A program made the position numbers and the translations under genes. Shown piece by piece: positions 24,239 through 37,192 of a DNA stretch of 64,000 bases. The DNA is from Pholiota molesta (Eukaryota > Basidiomycota > Agaricomycetes > Agaricales > Strophariaceae): contig JACGCK010000019.1 in the NCBI GenBank assembly GCA_014925825.1, positions 186,001 through 250,000 of the forward strand, read 5' to 3'. The notes beneath the pieces were generated by a model. It made no database searches. It saw only the letters and a list, made by a program, of their open reading frames with translations, and was not told where the DNA came from. Position 1 is the first letter of the stretch. Each line of letters opens with the position of its first letter.

Positions 24239-25934
24239 ATGGCAAACAGGTCCGGCCGCTCCAGCCGCAACGGCTCGCCCATGCGCCCTGCGTTTTCGGG
24301 CACGGCGTCGTTCAAGCCCGACAACATGTCCGTCGCGGACGAGCTGCACCCCGTCATCCACGCCGGCCGCGTCGCGCTCATCACCGGCGCGGCGAGTGGC
24401 ATTGGGCGTGCGGCCGCGATCGAGTTCGCAAAGTGAGCCTTATTTCTGTTTCTATTTTCGAGGCGATCGCGCGATCGCAGCCCCAGAGGCGTGGATCGTG
24501 TGCCGCAGGTGTCGCTTATCCGTGGCCACCCACCTTGTTCTGGGGCTATTCTTGTGTGTTTTGTGCGCGCGCTGACACGACGGCGATTTTTCAGGCAGGG
24601 TTTGAAAGTGGCCATTGCGGATGTGACGGCGGATAAACTGCAGGAGGTGGGCGGGGAGCTGGCGAAGATTACGGGGAGGCGAATGTGCTCGTCGTGCCGA
24701 CGGATGTGTCCAAGATCGAGGAGGTGGTGAGGTTGAGAGATCGGGTCTACGAAGCTTGGGGCGAGGTGAGGTCCAGTCTCGCTGCTGCCTGCCCCCGCAC
24801 AGTCTTTGTCTCTGCGCTATTCATGATCCTTGTCGATTGACATCCCCCCATCACTTGAAGCGCACTGATTATCAGCGATCCTTCTATCTCGCCGGCATAC
24901 CTTATCTTTATTCCCTTTCTTGTGCTTCCCTTGTTCCATACATTGCATCATCGCTATCTCACTGCAGATCACCCTCGTTTCCCCGATAATCCTATCACTG
25001 TCCATCATCCGCACATGTATTGACTTTTCTGCAGGTCGCGGTCTTATGAACAATGCAGGCATTGGCAACAAGGGCACATCATGGGACGGTATTGACAACT
25101 GGCGCAAAATCTTCGACGTCAACCTCTTTGGGTATGTCGCCGTGATATTTGTGCACTTCTGACGGCACTTGCTCATGCTTGTCTTTGTGTCCGAATAGAA
25201 TTGTGAACGTTCAGCAAACGTTTGTACCTGTGCGTTCATACATCTCGTCCAGATATATCCCTGCTTCTTTCTTACCTAAAGTTCTTGCGTCTTCCTCGAT
25301 CCTTGTCGTCCACGTTCGTTTTCTGCCGTGATGAGAGTATGATTCACCAAGAAAATCCTGCACTGGTCATCAACACTGGCTCCAAGCAGGGAATCACCAA
25401 TCCTCCGTGCGTGGACACGTTCGCACAGAATTCTATTTCTTACTGATATGGGTGTTCGTTGCATTAACAGAGGCAACGCAGCTTATAACGCCTCCAAAGC
25501 GGCCGTCAAAAGCTTAACAGAGGGCCTCGCACACGAACTCCGCGAGCGGGCCAACTGCAACGTCACCGCCCACCTCTTCATGTAAGCCGCCCCCCTCCCC
25601 GCCCCGCCCCTTTCCCTACTAATCCAAAAATCCACCTACACACAGCCCCGGGTGGACCTTCACCGGCCTCACCGCGGCCGCCGGCGCGACGGAGAAGCCC
25701 GCGGGCGCGTGGTCCGCGGAGGAGACGGTCGTGTACATGCTGGACAAGGTGCGCGCGGGGGAGTTCTACATCCTCGTGCCGGACAACGAGACGAAGCGCG
25801 AGGTGGACCAGCTGCGGATTATGTGGGCGGCGGCGGACATTGCGGAGGGGCGCCCGGCGCTGAGTCGGTGGCACCCGAATTATAAGGCGCTGTATGAGGA
25901 GTATATCAAGGAGGGGCTGGCGCAGTTGGAGTAG
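24239..25934 (+). CDS. Short-chain dehydrogenase/reductase (classical SDR)
   Basis: NAD(P)-dependent oxidoreductase with a Rossmann fold. The start at 24239 begins a roughly 45-residue N-terminal extension (MANRSGRSSRNGSPMRPAF). Then come the cofactor motif ALITGAASGIGRAAAIEFAK (TGxxxGxG), KVAIADVTADKLQEVGGELA, MNNAGIGNKG (NNAG), the catalytic Ser in VINTGSKQG and the catalytic YNASKAAVKSLTEGL (YxxxK). The C-terminal part, PGWTFTGLTAAAGATEKP through EEYIKEGLAQLE, closes at 25934. Six or more introns are present, including a long one at about 24765-25034. The frame breaks at about 24675 and 25047. Substrate cannot be inferred. Its GC-rich last exon resembles the CoA-transferase upstream. Confidence 0.9.
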
Positions 25935-27203
25935 GGATAGGATATGGGGAGGTAAGGGGGTGTGATGGGTGAAAATGTTAGAATAAGGACTAAATTACTA
26001 AATGTGTATGGTGTATGTATTGGATTCGTTGTGTTTTTCGTGCTTCCGATATTTTGGACTTCTTGGTAAGGCTGAGGAAGTAGCTGATGAGGAGGTAGAG
26101 TTGCTTCAGTCCGGTGAATAAACCATGAAGTTATTTTGGAATGCAGTGGTCTCAATATACGTCAAACATGTTACAGTTGTGCTAAGGTTTGATAAGATTG
26201 ATACAATTCTAGTTCTAAGATCATCATGTTCTTCCAACCATATGATCTTTGGATGATAGATTTCATTTGTTTTCTTGGTTATCTTTAGGTGACAATGACT
26301 AGATAGTTCTTCGTGTAGGTCAGTCACGCTGATTATTACTTCGACAGGTCATCACTGTCCCGAGCCCGGTCGGCCTAGATGTGCAGCTGATTTCTGCTTA
26401 TTGTTGATCTTATTTTTGGCCTGTTGCGAATTGCTCGGATCCTCTGCGATAGAATTGAGGATTGTGTACGGAGACGGAACAAAAGGATGAGTCACTGCTC
26501 GAGGTCACAGCAAACAGTGGATGAGCAGAGTGATTGAACAGGGGATAGAGACACCAGTGCATCTTCCCAGCCTGTGTCTAATGGACATAGATGCACTCAG
26601 CGCTCAGCGCTCAGCCATGGAGGCTGGGACGGTGAAGGCGGAATCAAGATGGTGATGAATGTTTCACGGTGAGACAGAGCTGGGAAAGTGATGTGACTGT
26701 GACGGATGGGGTGTAGTGGGCCAGCTCACGGTTGGAGTTACCACCTTGGTGTTCGCCACTTTCTTCTTCTTTCCACTCCCCGTCGCTCTTTGCGCCGAGA
26801 CTCAAAGAAAGGCTCTTCGCTAGACCGGCAGGCTCCGCTGGTCTCGTCTAGACCAGTAACACATCGCACCACACCTCCCATCCACAGCGGTTCCCAGGGT
26901 TTCTGCTCTCCAGCGCCCCCAGCCACGGCCTGTGTCGACCCCAGTCTCCGTGCCTCTGTGTTCGCTTCTAGCTCTCCCATATCCACCACATACCAGCAGG
27001 TCTAATCGCTTTACCCCGCCCAGTCAGCATACGCGGCGCCACATTGGATTTTCTTCGAGCCTGAAAGGAAAACAAGGACAAAACAGAAAAACAAAACAAC
27101 TTTTCGATCGTTTTTCCTTTCCTTGATTGTGCAGCCCACCACCGCCCATCCACCACCCACCCCAGTCTATCTCACTTTATTTCATTCTTCTTCACATACC
27201 ACA
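25935..27203. other. Intergenic region
   Basis: About 1.3 kb. It holds a tandem GCGCTCA-type repeat at 26596-26614. Pyrimidine-rich sequence up to 27200 looks like the leader of the next gene. No coding region is supported. Confidence 0.5.
26596..26614. repeat. CAGCGCT tandem motif, copy 1
   Basis: The unit CAGCGCT recurs in tandem (CTCAGCGCTCAGCGCTCAG). Related copies occur at 30560-30571 and, inverted, at 47004-47023. Confidence 0.55.
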
Positions 27204-29359
27204 ATGAGTCTTCGCCCGCCTCCACTAGCCCCAGCCCGAGCCCTGGCCCGCACGAAAACGGCAAAGCCAGCGCCCGCCAGTCGATGGGGCCTTCGTCCCG
27301 TGGCACCCCGACGCTCGCGCCCGCCTCGCCCCGCCCTGGAGGACAGTCGAGTGCCAGGCCCACCAGCGAGCTTTTGAGCTCGGGCGCCATGTATCAGACC
27401 CCCGAAGGTGCGTCGTATCTCCGAACGCCCAATGCCCTCCAGGTTCGCTGACGCCTTTGTTCCTTTTCTCTAGCGGAAGCTTTGGATCAGTGGTTTGAAA
27501 ACCTTCAGAACTATGAGGCTACCTTGGTACGTCTATCGTGTCTCGCGTGATGGTGATGATGTGATTTTGATGGACCGTGTAGGAGGATATGGCCGCCGCT
27601 TCTTTGGATGTCAATTTTAAAGAGGAACTTAGTGCCATCGAGCAATGTACGTTGAAATCTTAAGCTTGGATGTGCGTTCGAGACTGATGACGAATGGGTC
27701 ACAGGGTTCAAAGTTCTTTCTGAAGCAGAGCGCACAGCCGCTCTTTACAGTCTTCTCCAACACTCTACTCAAGTCCAAATCCGGTTCTTCATCACCGTCC
27801 TTCAGCAGATGGCCAGGTCTGATCCGATGACAGCCCTGCTTAGTCCTGCAATGGGTGGTACATATATTCTACTTTTCGGGAAACACGTCGCTGACCCGTA
27901 TGTCTTGGTTTTTTTTCAGGTTCGATGCAGAGCCAGATGGAAGCCAAGCTTGCGAGCATTAAGTCTCCTGGCCTCAAGTCTGGTCTTCCGGCCTCGCCGA
28001 CTGCGCGCAACTTTACCCCTGGTAATCGCCAGTCGCTGGCTTTGGACAACTCTACCAACTATCTTTCTCCTGATTCGGCGCCAATCCCCCGGATTCTGCT
28101 GCTGCTGCCACTCTGCTCAACAGAGGGCCAAGCTCAAGGCAAGCAACGCGTCTCACAGGATCTCCGCCCCAGTGCTTGCTTCGCCCGGTGCTGGCGATGG
28201 ACGTGCCTCCTGGGGACCTTCGACTTTGTTGAGTCAGGTTTCTGAGCAGCAGACTCCTTCGCAGGACACTGTTGGCTCTTCTCGCCCTAAGAGCACTGAG
28301 TTCTCCGGAACGGTCAACACGGCTAGGCCCAACAACGAGATCACCGCTCCGGCCAACGATAGCTGGGCAAGCATGGTCAACACCCCCTTGATTCCCATGT
28401 TCAAGAAGGAGACCCGACCTGCTCCCGTTGCCGACACCTCTTCGAAGACGGACTGGCACAACAGCTCGGCCCCTGGTGTTCCTCGCATGGGCGACCCCAC
28501 GGTGCATCGTCGCAACCAGAAGACGCAGAACAACAATGACCACGCCGGGGCTGTGGTCTACGACGACAACGGCAATCCTGTCAATGCTGGACAGGGACAA
28601 GGACAGACTGGCGGACGGCCTGGCGGCATGCGGAACGCCAGCGGCAACGGCGCCGGCTGGTCGGGTGCGCGGAGCCCGGTGCTCAACAACAACAACAACG
28701 GCCCGTCGAACAGGTTCGGCGACGGCTCCGACACGAGCAGCAACAACCCCAACATGAACGGGCTCGGGATGCAGATGAACGGGTTCGGGATGGGCCTCGG
28801 CAGCCCGACGATGGGCATGGGCATGCCCGGGCTCGGGATGCAGCCGATGAGCCCGTTCAACATGAACATGCTCAGCATGATGAACATGAACCCGGACGCC
28901 GCGCAGCTGCTCGCGGCGCAGATGGCCGCGGGGCAGTTCGGGCAGCCGGGCATGGCGGGCTGGCTCGGGATGCAGCCGATGAGCGCGGGCCTGGGCTCCG
29001 CGGCGAGCGCCGGCGGGCACGGGCCGCGCAAGGGCCCCGGGAGCCTGCGCTCGCCGCCGCTGCGCAGCGCGGGGAGCATGGCGAGCGGGCCGGGCAGCGC
29101 GACGCCGAAGGGCGAGGAGGACGTGGACCCGGCGCTGCTGAACGACGTCGCGGCGTGGCTGCGGAGTCTGAGGCTGCATAAGTACACGCCGAACTTTGAG
29201 GGCGCGAGGTGGCAGGATATGGTGATGATGGACGAGGCGGCGCTTGAGGCGAAGGGCGTGGCGGCGCTTGGGGCGCGGAGGAAGATGTTGAAGACGTTTG
29301 AGCTGGTAAGGAAGAAGATGGGGATCGAGGGTGGACCCCCTCCGAGTGCGGGCGTCTAA
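27204..29359 (+). CDS. VTS1: Vts1/Smaug-type RNA-binding protein with C-terminal SAM domain
   Basis: Post-transcriptional regulator that binds stem-loops (Smaug recognition elements) through its SAM domain and recruits deadenylation factors. The start at 27204 gives MSLRPPP and a Ser/Pro/Gly-rich leader. Exon 2 encodes AEALDQWFENLQNYEATLED, and the next exons carry EQWFKVLSEAERTAALYSLL and VQIRFFITVLQQMA, the conserved N-terminal domain of fungal Vts1. A long exon follows with Asn/Gly/Met-rich low complexity (28560-29010). Near the C terminus is the SAM domain, VAAWLRSLRLHKYTPNFEG through LGARRKMLKTFELVRKKMGI (about 29145-29330). The stop is at 29359. The last 1.2 kb read in a single frame without interruption, unlike most neighbours, although the leader exon (about 27225-27375) and about 28080 show slips. 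Confidence 0.93.
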
Positions 29360-30559
29360 TTCTGTGGGGGTTGAAGAATCCGCAACTCCAGGCAACGTGG
29401 ATTGCGGCTCGCCGTTCGCGCCGTCGTATATCAAATTCTTCCTCTGAACATTCATTTCTTTCTCATCTTCTGCTCGTCATCTTTCATTCTCTCGGCTCTC
29501 CTGGTCCAATTGTGCCCCTTCGAAAAAAAAATCTTTTTGTTTCCCCAATTCGGCTGGGACATTTTTATATATATTTTCTTTTTTTCCCCACAATCCAACA
29601 CAACAGCCTGTCCACGTCCACTCTCCCCCCGCACGACTACGTTGATCGACGACCCCATGAAGCGCGTTTATAGCCCGGGCGGCGCCCTGGACGAGAGGAC
29701 TACTCTAGCGGCGGCGCTGGTCCCCCGCTAGTCTTCCGAGTCGAGCCGGCCTTCACATCCCTTCCCCACAAACCACACATACATAAGTAGCATACTCTTC
29801 ACTCGGCCCTCGCACGCACAATGCACATTCTTAGCCACCCAACCGAACCCACCCCACCCCACGCAGAAGGTCGTTGTATTAACGTATTCTCGTCCCCGTC
29901 CTCCAGACCAATACTACTTATTGTGGACGTTGTATATTGGATCCCTCCTATTCCTCTACTCAATCACTCCCCATCCAAACCCACCTTAGTTTAGTGCGGC
30001 TTACACCACATTTATATATATTTTTTCGTGTATGAATAATCCCATTTCTTTTTTATTCGTTTGGCGTGGCGTTGGGATTGAGGACGTTGGGCGAAAGGTG
30101 CTCTGTATGCATGTCAAGTTCTCGGGCGACTGCCGAAGAAATTGTGTGTATAGATTGATGATGGAGCGGTTTTCCAGTATTGGGAGAATGTGATGGGTAG
30201 GATGGTTGGCGTCGTGTGCGCGCAAGTCGAATGAAAAAGGCGATGTAAACTTAGTACCCAATGGTAGTGAATGTATCAGTGAGTACAATACGGTAACCCG
30301 ACGTCGGATCGGCACAAGTATGTGGCACCGACACAATTATAGGTGGAGGACAGCAACGCCGAGGGGAGAGGTAAGCTATGCGCGCAAGATCCGGCGGGCC
30401 ATGGCGAGCGCTGGATGCGGCGGGCTGGTATAGGCTGGTATTATAGGTTGGTATGGACGGTATATCAGCAAGCGCTTCCGGTGGGCTGCATGTGCGAGTC
30501 TTGATGTCGATTGACAGTGGGCGGCGGTGCGTGCGTTCGCGTGTGCGTTGGGCCGGCGG

Positions 30560-30571
30560 CTCAGCGCTCAG
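30560..30571. repeat. CAGCGCT motif, copy 2
   Basis: CTCAGCGCTCAG matches the core of the copies at 26596 and, inverted, 47004. Confidence 0.4.
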
Positions 30572-31792
30572 TGGTCTGCGTCCAGCGACGCGGAGGTTTT
30601 GCGCGTGGCTAAGCTCCGGAGTCCCCAGCGTCAATAATATTATTACCACCCGAGCGAGCGGAGGCGTTTGTGGTCGGTGTAAGCTTTCATTTGTCAAAAG
30701 CAATTCGGAGACTATAATAGCGTCAGTATAATTATGTCAATTTTCAACGAGTCGTAAACTAGATCTATGTGGGTGGGGTAGTACTGTATGATCGACAGGA
30801 AGCTCCGAGTGCACAGTGGATCGCGCTGGGGTCTTTGTGGGGAATTTTGATGAATATTGCTAGTACTTACTACTGACTGCTTCGATGGAAAAATAGGACC
30901 ATGACACAACTACTGACGATGGTATGAACTATTACAAGCGCGATTACATATTCAAATCCAGTTCAATGAATCCAGCTTGGGCCATCGTGATTACTGACCG
31001 TAGGATATTCCTTCAAATTAAAACGCATGGGACAATAATATTTACTTACATACGAAATGGCAACGTGCGAACAGACCCCAGATCGCAGCTGGGAAAGGAA
31101 CGTTTAAGGGATTCCTGCGCACTCGGGGCGTATTAATACTAGTAGTAGTCACGCGCACTGGCTTCGAACGCACGACTTATGGCGCGTGTGCGCGAAAGGG
31201 TCGGGTGTAGCAGGAGGATGTTGGACGCGTCTCTCGTAGACTTCTGATTCAAGAATCTATGAAAGAATAACTGATCTCCCAAGTTCCAAGTAGAAATAGA
31301 TTGTAACCGAATTTTCATTTGGCTTGACAGGTTGACCAATTATAAGACCAGTTATTACGCGCGCGATTTTGCTTCGAGGCGAAGCAACGCATTCACCAAG
31401 CGTTCACGAACGTTGTTGCGTCGACGCCGTCGAGGATTGCGAAAATGACGCCAAATGGGCCATAAGCATGAGATTTATTTGGCGCCCCTGCAGTGTTTAT
31501 GCGCATCGAGGCGCCTATAGGGGTAGTGGGGATTTCGAGGAACTTTGGGGGTCCAGATGGTCAGCTGGGCGTGACCGCGTCCTGGATCTGCGGCGAGCAA
31601 GTTCCTTCCGTGCGTGGGCCGCTTTGTTCAAGATGTTTTGGGGCTGTGGCTTTTTTGCCGAAGATGGCACAGAGAAATTGAGAAGTGTCATACCGGCGGT
31701 ATCATCGCCAATAGTGCATAGGCATCGTCGTCGAGTTCCGGTACTTCTCTAGGCCTTGCCCGAACAAGCTGAAATAAACAACAATCCGCAAT

Positions 31793-31800
31793 ATATAAGA
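31793..31800 (+). promoter_or_regulatory. TATA box of NAD-glutamate dehydrogenase gene
   Basis: TATATAAG stands 106 bp before the start codon at 31906. Confidence 0.6.
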
Positions 31801-31905
31801 CCCAAATCTACCATTCATCTCTCCTTCTACCACACTTACAACCCAACCTCTACATCGTCTCATTTTTTCTATTTTCACCACTCTATATCACCCATAGAGT
31901 CAACC

Positions 31906-34900
31906 ATGTCAACCCCTGAGCCGGTGCACAATGTCAATGGTGGCCCGTCCGTGCCAGCCCAGGCTGCCATACGACTCTCCACATTGACCAATCTGCATGG
32001 CGGCAGCGAGGCGTCGTTGCATCGCGTCAAGAACCAGCCAGGATACACAACGCCCGTGTTCAAGGGCAAGGACGAGCAGCGCGCGCTCGTCGAGAATGAC
32101 GTCGCGGAAAAGGTCCGGATGCTGTCGCTCGTCGGTGCCTTGTTTTGATGGCTAACCCTCTCACCATTCTCACAGGGCTTTATTCCACGAGAGCTCGTCG
32201 CCAACGAAGTCAACTGGTTCTACTCCAACCTCGGCATCGACGACACTTATTTCCAGAACGAATCGCGCGAAGTCATCTCTGACCACGTCATTGCTCTCTT
32301 CGGAGCCAAAATCCTCGCGTATACCAAACACGATCCCAGCAAACTCGTTATTGACCTCGAGAGAATCGACGAGAACGGGAATGGCGCAACATTCATACAC
32401 ACCAGTCCGCCTGGTCTGACCACCACCGAAGGACCTGGTGCTACTTGTGAATCGAGGTAAGCACCCCAGTTCTTTGTTTAGTTTGTTATTCCTATTTTTG
32501 GTTCCGTTATGTGGAGACGAGTCGGGCTAGATCCGTGCTCTTAGCTCTAGCCACCATACCCCGCACCTCTCGAGCTCCGCGATTTCTTCCCTCCGTTTTC
32601 TACGCGTGAAAGTGGACACGACAAACTGATCACATCTTTTCGCTTTTTCCAGAATCGATGACCTATTCTTGAACAAATCGACGCCCGAGAACGCATACAG
32701 GCTCGAGACTTTCCGCTCGACGGGATCCATCTCAGCAACAGCGTCGCAACAGCTCCGATGCTACTTCGTGAGGAAATGCCACTTCCCCTCCAAGCCTGCC
32801 GCTCCTGCTCCAGGACAGAAGACAGACATCCGTTCCGTCTCGGACTCCGCGTTCTTGGACAGGGCGACGAAACATACGCTGGACATCTACCAGCAGGTAA
32901 GGACATCACTCGTTCAGCCATTAGCACGAACTGACGCGTTTTTCTCGTGTTCAAGGTTATGCGGAACGTTGAGACGAGAGATGGTCCTGTTATCGAAGTC
33001 TTCGAAGTCGAAGGGACGCGCGAACGGAGGTTGGTCATTGGATACAAGATGGGCGGCACGTCTGGATTCTTCAGGTATTTCCCTAATCAATTCCTTCACC
33101 TACTTCGAGTCTGAAACCATGTTTGTTTAGCGCCCTCTCTAATCTATACCATTTCTATTCTTTGTATTCCGCCCGCAAATACGTCGGTATGTATTTACGG
33201 TTCATATGCCTACAAACGCTAATTATGGTGCAGAGCAATTCTCGAATGGTATCACCATCATCTGCATGTACCTGAACCCTCTTCCCAACAGCAATGCTCC
33301 TCCCATCGAGAGCTCGATCTTCCAAGTGTTAAAGAAGCTTCGTTGCTCTTCTGCCTTCCCGACAACCCCTTCTTCCTTCCCAAGTCACAGGGAAGCAATG
33401 CCGTCCAAGAAGCAACTTATGCTTGTATGTTTTCATACTACTCCTTCGTTAAAAAGAATCAGCTGCTTATCCAAAAATGTTTAGATTGTGGATGGGTCTT
33501 CGCGCAGCATTTCTGCAACCGCCTTGGGCCCGCGTATCTTCAGTTAAAAACGTACTCAACGAGAATGATCCTGCCCATGCAGAGGTCTTAAATAGCATCA
33601 AGAAGAGGTTTAGGGAGGAGACCTTCACTCGCGAGAGTATCGCTCAGGTCATTCTGGCCTACCCCGAACTCGTGAGTTTTCCTTTCTTCTTAGTTATATC
33701 TGGGCATAACTGAAGAAATCGATTATCAGATTCGCTTGTTATACGTGAATTTTGCGATGACGCACTATCCACCATCTGACAACGCCAAGGATTTGATGTA
33801 ACTTGTTCTCCTAGTTCCCCTCGAAAGTGTCTGACAATGCTATTATCGATTCCTAGGCCAACGCTCTCCTACCAACGTTTGCAAACTGTCCAACCCCTCA
33901 ACGATGCCGACCTCTACGACAAGATCCGCCGTACAGTGCCAAACAAGCATGAGCTCCAAGTGTTGGAAAGCTTCCTGATCTTCAACAAGCACATCCTGAA
34001 GACCAACTTCTACCAACCCACGAAGGTCGCGTTGTCCTTCCGCCTCGCACCCAATTTCTTGCCGGAAATCGAGTACCCTGTGACGCCATTCGGGATGTTC
34101 TTCGTCATCGGCAATGATTTCCGTGGATTCCACATTCGGTTCCGGGATGTTGCGCGTGGTGGTATTCGTATTGTTATGTCCCGCAACAAGGAGTGAGTTT
34201 AGGTCATGTTTTTACCCTCACTCGGTTTAACTGAGTATCTGTGCGTGCAGGAACTATTCTATTAACCAGAGGATGTTGTTCGATGAGAACTACAATCTTG
34301 CATCGACGCAATCGTTGAAGAACAAGGATATCCCTGAAGGTGGTGCGAAAGGTACCATCCTCCCTTCGTAAGCCCCTTTATTTCTTCTTCCTGTTTTCTC
34401 TAACACAGTTGCAAATTTAGATTGGGAGCGCGTCCAAGGGCTGCTTCGAAAATATGTCGACGTAAGCTCAATCACATGTATCATTTGGGAGTTACTCACT
34501 TTATTTCTTTAGGCCATCATCGATCTTTTGATTCCTGGCAAACTCCTGGAATCAAGGAGCCGCTGGTCGATCTCTACGGAAAGCCAGAGCTCCTGTTCTT
34601 CGGCCCGATGGTATGATCCTATTTCTAACAACTCCGGAACCAGCATTATGTCTTGGTGATTGCAGAGGGTACCGCTGACATGATGGACTGGGCCGCGCTG
34701 CACGCCCGTTCTCCGGGCCGAAACTGGTGGAAGTCTTCACCACGGCAAGAGGCAGAGACACTCGGAGGCGTGCCGCACGATACGTACGGCATGACTTCGT
34801 TGTCGATCAGGCAATACGTGCTCGGCCTCTACAAGCAGCTCGGGCTAGGGAGAAGGATATCACGAAGGTGCAGACGGTGGTCCGGATGGCGATCTTGGGT

Positions 34901-36094
34901 CAAGTGCGTATTTTTTATCTCTTGGCATGTATGTTTTTTTTGACGCTTCTTCATTAGATGAGATCCTTCTCTCGTCCGACAAGACTGTCGCGGTCATTGA
35001 CGGCAGGGTGTCCTCGCGGACTCCGCAGGTCTCGATCGCCAAGAGCTCATTCGCCTCGCCAAGCTGCGCGTACCTGTGTCCAACTTCAACACGCCAACTC
35101 AGCAAGGACGGTTATCTCGTCAAGGTCGAGGATCAGGATGTGAAGCTGCCTTGTACGTGCTCAGTCATTTCTTCAATGATATATTAGTGTTGACCGACTG
35201 GTTCATGATGTATAGCGGGGAAATCGTCCTCGATGGCACTGATTTCAGGAATGGCGCGCATCTCAGGTTCAAGGCGGATCTGTTCGTACCTTGTGGAGGC
35301 AGACCCGAGGCTGTCAACATCTCGAACATGGCGGCTCTTATCGACGCTGACGGCAAACCTCATTTCAAATACATCATTGAAGGCGCCAACTTGTTCTTGA
35401 CACAGCAAGCTCGTCTGCATCTCGAGAAGAGGAAGGTTATCTTTTCAAGGATTCAAGCACCAACAAGGTACGTTTTTCTCTGTTCGACGCTCTGGACTGT
35501 TCTAACTTCGTGCTTAGGTGGTGTCACTAGCTCTTCTCTCGAAGTTCTTGCCGGTCTCGCTCTTTCGACACAAGATAATCGACTTGATGATCTTCAAGGA
35601 TGGGAGCCCAGTCCATTCTATCAGAGCTACGTCAAGGACATCCAGGCCAAGATCACCGAAAACGCCGCGGCCGAGTTCCACTGCATCTGGAAGGAGCATT
35701 CGCGCCTGCAGGCACAAGACGCGCACCGCCATCTCGGATGAACTCTCACAGACGCTGAACAACCTGCAAGCGGAATTGGAGAGCTCTGATCTCTACGACG
35801 ACGTCCCCAGTCGAAACGGCGTGATGACGCGCGCCATCCCGAAGACGCTGGTGGACAAGGTCGGTCTGGATACACTCCTGAAGCGGCTCCCTGAGGCCTA
35901 TCAGCGGGCCTTGTTCTCGAGTTGGGTGGCTTCGCACTTCGTAAGTCGTCTGTCTTGCTCTTCAACGTTATGGCTGATGATATGTTTTCTAGATCTACAA
36001 ATATGGTGTGAACGGTTCCAGCGTGGACTTCTTCCACTTCGCGCGAGACCTTGCCCACCTGTCGCTTAAACACTGCGTACCCCCAAAGATCTAA
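31906..36094 (+). CDS. GDH2: NAD-specific glutamate dehydrogenase, large (about 115 kDa) type
   Basis: Catabolic enzyme that deaminates glutamate to 2-oxoglutarate and ammonia with NAD+. The start at 31906 (MSTPEPVHNVNGG) is followed by the long N-terminal region of the fungal GDH2 family: RELVANEVNWFYSNLGIDD, RLVIGYKMGGTSGFF and QHFCNRLGPAYLQL. The catalytic part has PVTPFGMFFVIGNDFRGFHI, RFRDVARGGIRIVMSRNKE, NKDIPEGGAKGTI, FFGPDEGTADMMDW in interrupted frame, GGVPHDTYGMTSLSIRQYV and CGGRPEAVNISNMAALID. The C terminus runs to SVDFFHFARDLAHLSLKHC, with the stop at 36094. Fourteen or more short introns are present. Slips are visible near 33340, 33545, 34690, 34855, 35005 and 35440, while the first 1.2 kb of coding sequence is clean. 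Conserved blocks are complete from end to end. Confidence 0.96.
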
Positions 36095-37192
36095 CCTTGG
36101 TACAAAATTTAGACACCTGGGAACGATACCTCCGAAACTTCATCTCGAAAAATTCAGCACCTCGCTTTCGTTGTAACGTATATAATCTGCACTGGACATT
36201 TTCGCTTTTGGATTCCTCGGCTTGCATATTCATAACAAATAAATTGTACTATAGCGCTCTAGATTATCTTTAGTATTCAATCAATCTCTTTTGTCTTCGT
36301 CATCGTTGTTCTTGTTCCTCCTGTGTTCCTCTAATCTCTGCTTATAAGTGAGTAAAGATTGATTATAGCACCGTGCATGGCCTGCCACTAATACTGGAGT
36401 ACCCTGAAATACCTGTTCTAATTATGGTCACCTGGCTTGAATGACGATCATTTGATGCGTAACTGGGCGCTAAAATTTAATGCAGGTGCTCATGATCATT
36501 AGTGCATAGAATGGTCGATGCGAAGACCTTGCAAAGCCGATAGGGCGAAATTGGCAAGCTCATTCTCTGACATCCAACTGCTTACTGTTAGATCCTTTGT
36601 AGCTAGTAATGCGATGTCACTGAACGCAAGAAATATATACCGACTCCGGTTACATGAGCAGTTGGCGAAGCCATGGACACGCTATACCATTGTGCTTGAA
36701 CATGAGAGTGATGGGGTCAGGGTCCATGATGAAGGAAGAGACATATCGGATTTCTTTTGATCAAAAATGTTCAGGGTTCTTCTATCGCAGGTCGGCATTA
36801 TTGCTGATTTCCCGTTCCTAAGTTCAACCGTATAGCAGCTATGTATTTTGAGGTCAATTGTAAAGAGCTACAATAACATACGTGACCTGATTTCTACAGA
36901 GAACTTGCGATTCAATAGATACTTGCTGATTGAAATGTCCAAGGTACTTTTAAACGACCCTGTCACTTTCTTTCCAAAATGGTGTATTTCTCCATACGCT
37001 GCGGCGCGTGTGATGTGTGGGCGCGAAACCAGACGTTGCTTGTTATCACGATTCACGAGCCGATGTACACCCTGCTAAGCTCCTTTTGCTTGCGTTGACT
37101 GACCATGCCGGAAGACCCTTTCCAGATCCTGTATGAACCGCATAAATAGCCAGACAATGGGCTGAACATATTGCCCGCCACTCGTCCCCACC
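36095..37192. other. Intergenic region
   Basis: About 1.1 kb. AATAAA-like sequence about 145 bp past the GDH2 stop may mark its 3' end. No gene seen. A weak TATA-like CATAAATA at 37141-37148 lies 52 bp before the P450 start. Confidence 0.5.

Larger units (their letters stand above)
29360..31905. other. Long intergenic region
   Basis: About 2.5 kb without a supported gene. The left part is a T- and C-rich Vts1 3' UTR (29430-29620). A CAGCGCT motif copy lies at 30560-30571. The right part carries the GDH2 promoter. Short frames on both strands show no conserved features. A tRNA-like B-box at 31160 did not fold (see rejected). Confidence 0.5.

Noticed and set aside
28052..29455. 467-codon minus-strand frame
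   Set aside because: It is antisense to the VTS1 SAM-domain exon; its His/Arg/Pro-rich translation is an artefact of GC-rich codons on the other strand.
31140..31200. tRNA-like B box (GCGTTCGAAGCC on the minus strand) with short complementary arms
   Set aside because: The arms enclose only about 45 nt; no cloverleaf with anticodon and D arms can be formed.
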